From the NCBI GenBank assembly GCA_001661245.1, contig KV454013.1:571637-635636 (forward strand): DNA of 64,000 bases, in the 5' to 3' direction. This DNA comes from Pachysolen tannophilus NRRL Y-2460. Its lineage: Eukaryota; Ascomycota; Pichiomycetes; Alaninales; Pachysolenaceae. Position 1 is the stretch's first letter. Every line of letters begins with the position of its first letter. Positions 53,590 through 63,392 of this stretch are shown here, in pieces. Made by a program: the position numbers and the translations under genes. The notes below the pieces were generated by a model. The model saw nothing but the letters and a program-made list of their open reading frames with translations, had not been told where the DNA came from and did not search any database.

Positions 53590-54486
53590 ATGGGTGGATC
53601 CAAGATACCTTTATTTTTGACACAGCCTTCTGAAGCTTTGATTAAAAAATACAGATCTCTTGAGGAAGTTCAAATTCAAAGATTGAATGCTGGTGGGCAA
53701 GATAGCAAGTCTGAATGGTCATATTCCGTAGGGTTAGATCATGAAAGAAATAGATATACCAATATTGTTCCATATGATAAATCAAGGATTCGGTTAAGTG
53801 TGGCACCTGGGTTTGATGATTATATCAATGCGTCGTATGTTGCTTTAGATTTGAAAGAGTATTCTTTAAGAAGAGGAAATTATATTGCAACTCAGGGTCC
53901 AACAGAAAATACTACGAGTCATTTTTGGCAAATGTGTTATAATAGTGTTAAATCTAATAATGTTGTTATTGTTATGGTGACACCATTGGTTGAGAAAAGG
54001 ATAAATAAGTGTCATAAATATTGGCCTGATTCTGGAACCCTAGATCTTCCAAATTTGGATGGTTTTAATCAATCTTTGAAAATTGAGTTTTTATCAAGTG
54101 AAAAAATTGATGATTCCTTCTTATTAACAAATTTGAAAATAATTCCTGATGATCCACAGTTGCCTGTTAAACAAGTTTATCATCTCTATTATGATCAATG
54201 GAAAGATTTCCATAAACCAACGTCAATCGATCCAATCATACTTTTAAATAAGTATGCTGAAAGTTATTTACTGGATCCTAATGATCCAATGATTGTTCAC
54301 TGTTCTGCAGGAGTAGGTAGATCTGGTACTTTTATTACATTAAGCTATCTATTGAGTTGTAGTAAGACTTTTGTGTTAGGTGGCATTAATGAAAGTGATA
54401 AATCTGAAGTTGTAGATGGTAATAAGGATATAATCTTTGAAGTTGTTTGCCATTTTTCATCACATAGAATTTCCCCATACATATAA
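53590..54486 (+). CDS. PTP1: Protein tyrosine phosphatase Ptp1-like, C-terminus abnormal
   Basis: This is a classical tyrosine-specific phosphatase domain. Motifs are RYTNIVPYD, DDYINASYV, YIATQGPTENTTSHFWQM, KCHKYWP, the WPD-loop equivalent YYDQWKDFHKP (WKD, which I recall also in yeast Ptp1) and the catalytic loop VHCSAGVGRSG with Cys and Arg present. The frame stops after HRISPYI at residue 298, before the Q-loop and last helix (MVQTxDQ, QFxFIY). Just downstream another frame reads SKDQ at about the right distance, so the 3' end appears frame-disrupted, by mutation or sequencing error. PTP1 neighbours SSB1 in S. cerevisiae (recalled). It starts about 180 bp beyond the tRNA. Confidence 0.85.
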   Translation: MGGSKIPLFLTQPSEALIKKYRSLEEVQIQRLNAGGQDSKSEWSYSVGLDHERNRYTNIVPYDKSRIRLSVAPGFDDYINASYVALDLKEYSLRRGNYIATQGPTENTTSHFWQMCYNSVKSNNVVIVMVTPLVEKRINKCHKYWPDSGTLDLPNLDGFNQSLKIEFLSSEKIDDSFLLTNLKIIPDDPQLPVKQVYHLYYDQWKDFHKPTSIDPIILLNKYAESYLLDPNDPMIVHCSAGVGRSGTFITLSYLLSCSKTFVLGGINESDKSEVVDGNKDIIFEVVCHFSSHRISPYI

Positions 54487-54996
54487 ATTTTAGTAAAGAT
54501 CAAGTTCCATTGAAACTTTAATGATTGTTGAAAGAACAAATGCGAAAACAACCATTATTAGTCAATTATACAATAAATGTAAGTAGAAATAAGATAGATG
54601 GTCAAAACAATAATTAAAAATTTTTTTCTCTAAAAAAGAAAAAAAACACCAAAGAAAAGAAAGAAAGAAAGAAAGGAAAAAAAAATTATTAGAGTATGTA
54701 TATAAAAAAAAAAGACCCAAATAAAATTCAAACGAACGACAGCCGTGAACCTTTTTTCAACCATTTTGTTTTCCAATAAAAATAAAGAATATTTTAGAGT
54801 GAGAAATGAAACCTTATTCGTTAGGAATGATTATTCAAATATACAATAATCATAAATGAAAGATTAATAATATAATAATTAAATAAATTTGTGTTTTAAT
54901 TTTTTTTTTTTTTCTTTCGTTCGCAAAAAAAAAACAATCTCTTCAATTTTTAGAGCTTTGTATGTTCTTACCCACTCCCAAATCATTAATTTTTTA
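54487..54996. other. PTP1/RHO2 convergent 3' region
   Basis: The first ~100 bases look like residual PTP1 coding sequence out of frame. Then come A-rich, GAAA-repeat and T-run sequences. No gene seen. Confidence 0.5.
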
Positions 54997-55566
54997 TTAT
55001 AATATATTACAACACGAAGAACTAGAGCTGTCAGTATTGAGCAATAAACTCATTCTAGCGGCATATTCAAAAACATCATCAACACCTTCTCCATTTAAAG
55101 AAGAACATTCAATGTACTTCTTTGCCCCAATTTCTCTAGCAACTTGTTCTCCCCTTTTAAACAGTACAGACCTTTTCCCTTCAACTGTTTCATCATCTCT
55201 TAAATCTTTTTTCAAGCCGACCAATAAGACCGGTGTGTTGGGACAATATTTGGAGACTTCATCAATCCATTTTGTTGCAGCATTTTCAATAGAATCCGGC
55301 ACATCAATGGCAAATCCAATCAATATCACACTTGCATTTGAATAAGATAACGGTCTTAATCTCTCGTATTCTTCTTGTCCTGCTGTATCCCATAATGCCA
55401 ATTCCACGCTTTTCCCATCTACCCTGCATCTAGTGACGTAGTTTTCAAAAACCGTAGGATGATACTCTGTTGGAAACTCTCCTAGCGTGAAAACGTATAA
55501 CAATGAAGTTTTACCACATGAGCCATCACCAACTATCACAATTTTTCTTCTTATTGGATCTGACAT
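54997..55566 (-). CDS. RHO2: Rho-family GTPase Rho2
   Basis: This 189-residue small GTPase has all G motifs: G1 GDGSCGKTS (13-21), effector region YHPTVFENYVTRC, G3 WDTAGQEEYERLRPLSY, G4 VGLKKDLRD and G5 ECSSLNGEGVDDVF. The end SSSSSCCNIL is a CAAX box (CNIL, geranylgeranyl type) with an extra Cys that could be palmitoylated. Sequence such as SLLYVFTLGEFP and ARAIGAKKY-like AREIGAKKYIE matches Rho2 rather than Rho1 or Rho3. Rho2 acts in cell polarity, actin and cell-wall alpha-glucan or integrity signalling. Confidence 0.93.
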   Translation of the reverse strand: MSDPIRRKIVIVGDGSCGKTSLLYVFTLGEFPTEYHPTVFENYVTRCRVDGKSVELALWDTAGQEEYERLRPLSYSNASVILIGFAIDVPDSIENAATKWIDEVSKYCPNTPVLLVGLKKDLRDDETVEGKRSVLFKRGEQVAREIGAKKYIECSSLNGEGVDDVFEYAARMSLLLNTDSSSSSCCNIL

Positions 55567-56212
55567 ATAAGAAAATTTAAACTATCTAAAATCTTAATTA
55601 TTATACCTGCTGCGTATTATACGAAAATGTTTTTCGTCAGGGAATCAAATGTTAAAATTAATAATAGTACAATGGATTCAAATCCAAATGTACACAACAA
55701 GCCACAGATCAATTATACTGATCCTAGCAAAACGAACAGAACTGGAAATAGTTTAATAAACAACAGCTCTATTTAAGTTAATAAAAACACTTTTTATGAT
55801 GGTCAGATGTTGTATTGATAAAATTTTGTTAACTTTTTTGGTATGCACGTAAAAAAAAAAAATGATAAAATGAAAAACGTTTTTTTATCTTATAATCTCT
55901 ATCTATCTTTGGGCTAAATATAAATATAAATATAAATATAGATTTAAAACAGTGGGTTTTTCTTTTTTAATAATACTCTAAGGTTAAAAGTATGTGAAAA
56001 GAAAAAAAGATCTTACTTAAACTATCTTAATAGAACACTATAAAAATTTACCAAAAAACAGGTTCATAAGAAGAAATAGATCTTATCTCAATTCTTTTTG
56101 CCAACAAAAGGAAAAGGAAAAAGAAAACCAAAAAAAAAAAAAAAAAAAATTACACCTTTAGATAAAACATAAAGAGGGAAAGCTAAGGAGATTAAGCAAG
56201 CCATAACTTATT
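55567..56212. other. RHO2 promoter / NST1 3' flank
   Basis: A ATAAAT repeat at about 55918-55941 and several A/T-runs. No gene seen. Confidence 0.5.
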
Positions 56213-57530
56213 TCACCAAATATTATTTTCCTTGACTCCGGAATTGCCAAAGCCGTGATTGGTATTTAGAAACAAGTTTCTCTGTGCAGTACTTCCGTTT
56301 AATGGATTTGAAGTTGCATGATTAGTTGTAGAAAATGTATTAAAACTATTCGTAGCTGATGACATTAACTTCGTATTGCTGTTGACATTGTTAATGTTAT
56401 TGTAGTTCAAGCCCACTTTAATATGTGATACAGACCCAAAATCATCGTAAATAAATTCAAACCAATAATTTTTGTTCAGAGCTGATTTTCTACTTAAAGC
56501 TTTTAAAAATGAATTTAGCGACAAATTTGGATAATTTGGAAGATAAGATTGTCTTGTAGTGGAAAATAACATTGATGTTGGAATGATATCATTACTATTA
56601 CCGTTAAATTTGTTCCCACTGGAAATTCTCAGAAAAGCTTGAATTGCAGCAAACTGAATAATATCAACGTCATCCTCGGTTACCTGATGCTCTAACGATG
56701 AAATATTAGTTTCCGGTAAAGGATTTATCTGAGAAGCAGCAGGTACAGAAGGTACAGAAGGCGCAGAAACACCAAAAGAACTTTGTGACACTGAAGGTGC
56801 TGGCAGCTTCCATATAGAGTTCACTATCGAAGCAGAACTATTTTCATTCTGCTGATGCAGATGCTGCTGTAAAGGAACACTAGTGGAATGAGATGGAGCA
56901 GTTGAAGTTATCGAGGGATTACTCCAAATGGAATTGTTACGAATTTGTCCACCAGCAACAAATCCTCCAACATTTTCATTCTGAGACGATGCTAGAGGTA
57001 ACACGTCGTTTGTCCAAATATCTTTTTGACCCCATAAACTGCCACTATTATTAAATCCACCTAAAAGTAGATTACTGTTAGAAGAAGATCCAACACTGTT
57101 ATTGGTTGTAGGGAATCCACTTCCAACCACATTAGTTTCGGGTATTGAAGTTGTTGTTCCATTATTTATAAACCGACCAAAACTATTCAACGAATTCGTG
57201 TCTATAAATGGAGTAAAAGAAGACAGATTACTGTTATTAGCAGCCGGGTTCACATTATTGTATAACGGGAATTGCGAATTTAAATTATTACCATTTGCCG
57301 TAGTGTTATTTAATGCAATGTCATTCAATGCATTCGGCGGAGAACTCCAAGTACTGCTACTAGTATTATTTGTATTTTGAACAATATTTTGTTGAGGACT
57401 ATTAATATTCGATATCAGTAAGTTCATCAAACCAGGAGGAGGAGGTGGCGGTGTTGTAAAAGTTTGATGAGACAGTGGGTTTAACTGTTGTTGCTTACTG
57501 CTTTCATCGTATAGTATTTGCTGCTGCTGC

Positions 57531-57561
<31 letters not shown>

Positions 57562-60112
57562 GCGGAATCAGAGACAGTAATGAAGTTGAAGATGACAAAT
57601 TCATCTGTGAGTTCGTGGACATTAATGGAATGCCAGAAAGAGAAGGCGAAACATTACTAATTTCCTGTTTGTACAAATTTTCTAACAAAGAGTTTGATGA
57701 CTGTGGATCCAGCAATAAAACATTTTTCATTTCTTGGGCTGAATCTAACTTCTGATCTTGTTGTTCTTGTTGCTCTTCTTGATCACGCAGTTTCTTCAAT
57801 TCTAATTTTCTTTGTATTTCAACTTCTTCTTCTTTTTCTTTCTGCTCTTTCTGTAATGCTGCCTTCTTACTCTCTTCCTCTTTCTTCTTCTTCTTTTCTT
57901 CTCTCTTTAAGCGTTCTTTTTCTTCTTTTGATCTTCTGAGTCTTTCTAATTCAGCATTTTTCTTTTTTTGTTCTTCTAATTTCTTTTTCCTTTCTTCTTC
58001 TCTCTTTTTTCTTTGTTCCTTGGCTTTCTTCTCTTTTTCTTCCTGTAATTTCCGTTCAAGCTCTGCTTTTTCAATTTCTTTTCTTTTCCGCTCTTCTTCT
58101 TTTGCCAATTGTTGAAGTCTTTTTTTCTCCTTAGCCTTTTCCTTTTGTCTTTGTTTCTTCTCTTCTTTTTCTCTTTTCCTTTCTTCTTCAGCTTCTAATT
58201 CATTAAGTAAAGTTTGCGTCCTTTCTTCCGCTACTTTTTCACGATATTTTTTCAAAAGACGTTCGTGAAACATTCTTGTTGTGAAGATTTGAATCATTTT
58301 ACGAGCTTCTTCAAGTCTTTTTTCTTCATCGATGTAGTCCTCTTCATCTTCATCGTCAAGTTCATCTTCATCGTCTTCATCTAATTCATCATCTTCACCT
58401 AACTCATCATCCTCCAACTCATCTATATCTTCTTTATCGTTGTAGCTCTCTTCAAAAATTTCATTATTTCTTTTCTTATAATCAAAAACATTTTCTGTCA
58501 GTGCAGGTAGAGAAGATGATGCTGGTGGATGATGTAGATCAAATTCATCATTGATACTCAAGTTTTTAATATCTTGTAATTCTTCAATCTTTGGATGATC
58601 TTGTTGCTGTTGTTGAAAGCCATCATTATTCATTCTATTTTCAGCTAATTTTTCCATCATATCTATAAAACGTTTCCCATCATTTTTCAATAAATCCTCC
58701 GCTACTGACATTACGCCATTATTTTCTTCGCCAGGGGAGATACCGTTTCCAGAGTTTGTAGCCAAATTGAAAATTGAATTCATGAATTCTTTGTTGTCTA
58801 TAGGAGAGCGGTTGTCAATATTTTTGTTGCTTTCATTATTGTCGTTATCATTTTTGGTAATCTTGTGGTTGAGTTCTTGATGAAAATCTTCATTATCATG
58901 ATGCTCACCGTTATGCAAATGCGAATGTGTATGCTGATGTTGGGATGGAGCGGCACCACTTGCGTCAGTAAATTCTTGAGTAAAGTCACTCGAATGCTCA
59001 TGATGCGAGTCGTTATTCCCAGTAAGATGAGAGTGTGCGTGTTGGGGTTGATAATGTTGACAATGCTCTGCATGTTCTTCTTCATTATCATCGTAGCTTT
59101 CTTCTTCTTCGTCATCATCTTCATATTCATCTTCTTCGTATGAATCTTCATGCTGATACAGTTGTTGTTGATGCTGTGGTTGCAGTTGCTTGCGGCCATG
59201 ACGGTAACTGCTATGGTGATGGTGATGGTGGTGGTCATGATCATGATCATGATCATGGTTATGGTTATGGTTATGGTTACACTCATCATAATCACCTTCA
59301 TCTTCTTCAAACTCGTCTAAATTCAATTGGAATGACTCTTGGAAATCAGTTTGTTGTAATTGAGCATAATAACTATCATATAAATTTTCCAACTCTTTTT
59401 CGATGGCATTTTTTTTTCTTCCACATACAGTACAATTACATACAATTTTCTGTTGTTCTTTAATAGCTTTCAAGATAGTATCTTTCTCTATATTCACCAA
59501 TTGTTTCTTTTCTCCGTTTGGTAGATTTATCCAAAAATTTTGGAGTTTTTCCTGTTCTTCGAGATTATTGGACTCCCAAATATTCTCATCGTTAGTAGCC
59601 GAGTGACGTTTCTGCCGCTGTTGCTGTTGTTGTTGTTGTTGTTGTTGTTGCTGCTGCTGTTGATGCTGTTGATGCTGTTGTTGTTGATGTTGATGTTGCT
59701 GTGACAGTTGCAGTGACGGCGGTAGAGTCTGTTTCTTTTTCTTCTTTGCATCCATCCCAGTAACAACAACTCCTCCATCTGGACCACCTGTAATGACTCT
59801 AGAAGTTGGGTACTCAGAATTCGAATCGTTAAGTTGAACTTGCAGTTGCCTAGTATTAACACCATCACCACCATTCAACGAGCCCTTCTTCTTCTTCTTC
59901 TTCTTTTTCTTATTACCCACAACACTGGGTCTCTCTATACTTGCTCCAGTTCCTCCATTTGCTCCATTTGCTCTGTTTCCTCTGGTTCCGTCACCAACAT
60001 GGTTTTCGTAATCAAAATGAACATCATTACCAGCTATAAATGAGGAAGAAGCCGAAGCTGAGCTTCCAGGCGTATGATTTATGTCTATTGACTTCTGGAA
60101 TTTCGCCATCAT
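56213..60112 (-). CDS. NST1: Nst1-like stress response protein
   Basis: A large, highly biased protein of 1299 residues. In order: a Gly/Ala/Ser-rich start, a Lys9-type run, the conserved SEYPTSRVITGGPDGGVVV, a Gln/His repeat, the conserved cysteine motif VCNCTVCGRKKNAIEKEL, and His/Asp and Asp/Glu stretches. A long charged coiled coil follows (about 615-800, EERKRKEIEKAELERKLQEE type), then Gln/Asn/Ser-rich C-terminal parts with poly-Gln. This is the Nst1 layout: yeast Nst1 is linked to salt tolerance, interacts with splicing factor Msl1 and associates with P-bodies. The first ATG is at 60110-60112 (MMAKFQKS). It shares strand with RHO2, as YNL090W-YNL091W do (recalled). Codon repeats make its length unstable. 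Confidence 0.9.
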
Positions 60113-60586
60113 CACTTTCCCCAGAAACTGCTTTTAAAACCCACTTCCTAATAATCAAAGTAATAAATCAAAACAAAATTGAAATTAGTCAACTAATAAT
60201 ATTATTTAATAAAATTATATCATATATATATATATATATTTATATATTATTATATATTATAGATATATTATAGATATTGTTATGTTCTTTTCAACGTTTT
60301 TTCTTTATTTAAAGAAAAAAACCCGTAAAAATTGAAGAATTTTTTAAAAACACAAAAAGGCTGTTGAACAGAACAAAGAATAACTTTCATTAGACCAAAG
60401 GCGGTTTGGATAAAGGAAGCTATAGTTTCTCAATAAGTTACTATATGGAAGGTATGGGTTCTTGGCTTTGTAATTGATGGGTTAAGTTTCATTTTACAGT
60501 ATATGATTTGTAAATATGGTATAAACTAGTAGTAGTGGATGAGTGTTGTGGTATTAAAGGTGGTGATGATGATAATAGAAAAAATA

Positions 60587-60611
60587 TCAATGTCAATGTC
60601 ATTGTCATTGA
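60587..60611. promoter_or_regulatory. 25-base dyad with TCAATG / CATTGA arms
   Basis: Two TCAATG units face two CATTG units; 11 of 12 position pairs around the centre are complementary. It is a candidate site for a dimeric regulator or a hairpin, in the divergent NST1/YVC1 promoter. Confidence 0.45.
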
Positions 60612-60900
60612 AATTGATGGCTTTTTTTTTTGCAGATGTAAGTTGGCTACTTATAGCCCACCCACCCATCTGTTACCTTATCAATCGATATCACTACTTG
60701 CTAGTGTGTAGCAAGGGTTTTGGTGATTGGCGTTCTTGTTCCTTTTTTTATTGCTTAAAAAGTATAAAAAAAAACAAGTCTTAAAAAAAATGCAGGCACA
60801 TTTGATTTTGTAAGACGTAATCTGTTTTAATCACCCATTCAGTTATTGTATATCAATCTACAAGTTGGTCTCATATCTGCTCCATTCAATTATTTATAAG

Positions 60901-60932
60901 TATAAATAAATAAATAAATAAATAAATAAATA
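60901..60932. repeat. AAAT tetranucleotide microsatellite
   Basis: A run of seven or so AAAT units about 110 bp before YVC1. Confidence 0.8.
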
Positions 60933-61040
60933 TAGAATATTTTACCATATTCTTTTTATTTGTTTTTTTTGTCTTTTTGGCTTTACTATTATTATAATTG
61001 TTGTTGTTGTTAATGATTATAGGAATTTTTTTCAACTAAG

Positions 61041-63029
61041 ATGAGTTTAGATAGAGTTGATGACTTTGTTGAGCCACCAAGAGATAAACATGATTTTGAT
61101 TTAGAATATTTGGCGCCTAACCCACGTCAGATCTTAAGAATTTCAATGAATCTTAAGTACTTGATTGATAAAATTATACCTATAGAATATCCTATTTCTG
61201 AAATTCTTGCTCCTAAATCAAGAATTTTGAATGGGAAAGTTATAAGACAAACTTATGAAGCTGCCGGTGGTGTTGGCAATGGAAAACATGGAACATCTTC
61301 TCAAAAATATAGAGCCGCATTAGTTTTTTGTTTGTTGAAAACTTGTGAATGGTATTGGGAATTAAGAACTAATGAATTAAGCGATTACGAATTATATACA
61401 GCAAGAGCATTTGCTGCACAACAATTGGCTAAGATAATCATTGAAAATGAAAGGGATGAAAGATATTTGTTTATATCAATGTTATGCCAACGTTACTCGA
61501 TCAATTCTAATAACAAAGATTTACCACCAAAGAATGCTTTAGAAGCAGCTGTTGATATGCATAGTACTATAGTTATAAGTTCATCTGGTTATCAAAGATG
61601 TATAAAATGGTTATGGAGAGGTTATATAATTCAATCTTCTTCACATCCTTCTAAATATATCATGTATAATGCATCAGGAAATGCAAATTTTAGTGTACAT
61701 TTTAATCCAGATAGAATCAAGACACCATTTTATCAAAATACTTTAGAAATCATTTTTTCATTGATTTATTTATTTTTATACACAATTATAATCAATATTG
61801 ATACTGAAAATCGAATCTTAAATTTTTTTGAAGTTTCTTTTTATATATTAACTTTTGGTTACGTTTTTGATGAAATTGGGAAACTTTATTTGGTTGGTAA
61901 GAATTATGCAACTTTTTGGAATGTTTTCAATGATATAATGTATCTGATAGTTATAGCTTCGATAGTTTTAAGAATCATAGCATTGACCACCGATAAGAAT
62001 TCAACTTCAATTCATTATGATCAAATCTCTTTTAGAATTTTATCAATGCTGGCACCTTTTGTATGGTCAAGATTATTGTTATACCTTGATACACAACAAT
62101 TCATTGGTGCAATGTTGGTAGTTATTAAACATATGATGAAAGAAAGTGCAATATTCTTTTTCTTGTTATTATTCGTATTAGTTGGATTCTTGCAAGGATT
62201 TTTGGGTCTAGATCAGGCAGATGGTAAAAGAGATGCTACAAGTTTAATCTTTTCAGTATTATTTAGAACTGTTATTGGAGGTCCTAATTTTAATGCATTT
62301 GGTGAATTTGCATTCCCATATACAGATATACTTTATTATTTTTTCAGTTTTATGGTACTTGTCGTTTTATTGAATGTCTTAGTTGCTTTATATTCAACAG
62401 CATATTCAAATGTTGTTAGTAATGCCACTGATGAATATTTGGCACTTGTTGCTCAAAAGACTTTGCGTTATATTCGATCCCCTGATGAAAACGTTTATGT
62501 GCCACCTTTAAATTTGATTGAAATATTATTTGTTCAACTTCCTTTCCAATGTTGGATGAAACGTTCTGATTTCAGAAATTTAAATAGAATTGTTATGACT
62601 ATACTTTATTCTCCATTTTTATTTTTTTCAGCTTTACAGGAATTGAAAGATGCAAGAAGAATTCGGTATAACAGACTGAAAAATTATGCAGATGATGCAA
62701 ATGAAATTGATACTCCTTGGTCTCTAACTGATGGGTTTGAAGAGACAGAGGGCTCAGATCTGGATATCCAAAGTCATGATGATAGAATAAACGAAGAATT
62801 AAGGGTCCAGAAGAATGCTGAAATAGAAGATCCAGAATTTCAACCAAATAGAAACAAATGGATTAGAGAAGTTAGAAAATTATCTCAACCAGTTGCTAAA
62901 GGGTTCGAGACTGGTATTGGATGGGAGTGCTACGATATTTACCGTAAAGTAGATGAATTGACTGAATTAGTCAAGATTGTGGTAAAGGAGAACCAAGATT
63001 TGAAAAAGAAGAAAGTACTGGCTACTTAG
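61041..63029 (+). CDS. YVC1: Vacuolar TRP cation channel Yvc1 (TRPY1)
   Basis: This 662-residue channel (yeast 675) has a cytosolic helical N-terminal domain and several membrane helices from about residue 240 to 460. The pore region resembles yeast (ESAIFFFLLLFVLVGFLQGF, then GLDQADGKRDA). After S6 comes the well-conserved VALYSTAYSNVVSNATDEYL with QKTLRYIRSPDENVYVPPLN. The acidic C-terminal region (EETEGSDLD) corresponds to the calcium-sensing part of yeast Yvc1. It releases vacuolar Ca2+ in response to osmotic, mechanical and Ca2+ signals. A CTG near 62048 lies where yeast has Ala. Confidence 0.95.
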   Translation: MSLDRVDDFVEPPRDKHDFDLEYLAPNPRQILRISMNLKYLIDKIIPIEYPISEILAPKSRILNGKVIRQTYEAAGGVGNGKHGTSSQKYRAALVFCLLKTCEWYWELRTNELSDYELYTARAFAAQQLAKIIIENERDERYLFISMLCQRYSINSNNKDLPPKNALEAAVDMHSTIVISSSGYQRCIKWLWRGYIIQSSSHPSKYIMYNASGNANFSVHFNPDRIKTPFYQNTLEIIFSLIYLFLYTIIINIDTENRILNFFEVSFYILTFGYVFDEIGKLYLVGKNYATFWNVFNDIMYLIVIASIVLRIIALTTDKNSTSIHYDQISFRILSMLAPFVWSRLLLYLDTQQFIGAMLVVIKHMMKESAIFFFLLLFVLVGFLQGFLGLDQADGKRDATSLIFSVLFRTVIGGPNFNAFGEFAFPYTDILYYFFSFMVLVVLLNVLVALYSTAYSNVVSNATDEYLALVAQKTLRYIRSPDENVYVPPLNLIEILFVQLPFQCWMKRSDFRNLNRIVMTILYSPFLFFSALQELKDARRIRYNRLKNYADDANEIDTPWSLTDGFEETEGSDLDIQSHDDRINEELRVQKNAEIEDPEFQPNRNKWIREVRKLSQPVAKGFETGIGWECYDIYRKVDELTELVKIVVKENQDLKKKKVLAT

Positions 63030-63392
63030 ATCTTTTTCGTTATCATTACATAGATACACTATTCAGTTCTTTTTAAGAGAAAGAGAAACCTTTTCCTTAA
63101 TTATATATTTTCTTCTAGTGACTGTGACTTTTTTTTTTCTTTTGCGTTTTATGTTGGAGACTTCAGTTACGAGATAAACTGTCATTTAGAGTAAACTCCA
63201 TTTTATAGGAGCTGTGTTTGTTTTAACAATACTTTTGAAATTAAGTAAAAAACTATGTAAACTTCGTGTATATATTGTACGCCGCATTCTGTACAGTTTT
63301 CTGCTTAAGTGAAAACTCCGTTCTCATATTGATATCTATCAAATTATTTATTCGAAATACTTTTTCTTTTTGTTGGCATTATTTTGGTTTCA
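63030..63392. other. YVC1-methyltransferase gene intergenic region
   Basis: T-run near 63130 and AT-rich sequence. No gene seen. Confidence 0.5.

Larger units (their letters stand above)
60113..61040. other. NST1-YVC1 divergent promoter region
   Basis: It contains an AT repeat near 60225, a 25-base dyad at 60587-60611, a short GGTGATGATGATAA stretch just before it and an AAAT microsatellite at about 60901-60932. No gene seen. Confidence 0.55.
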
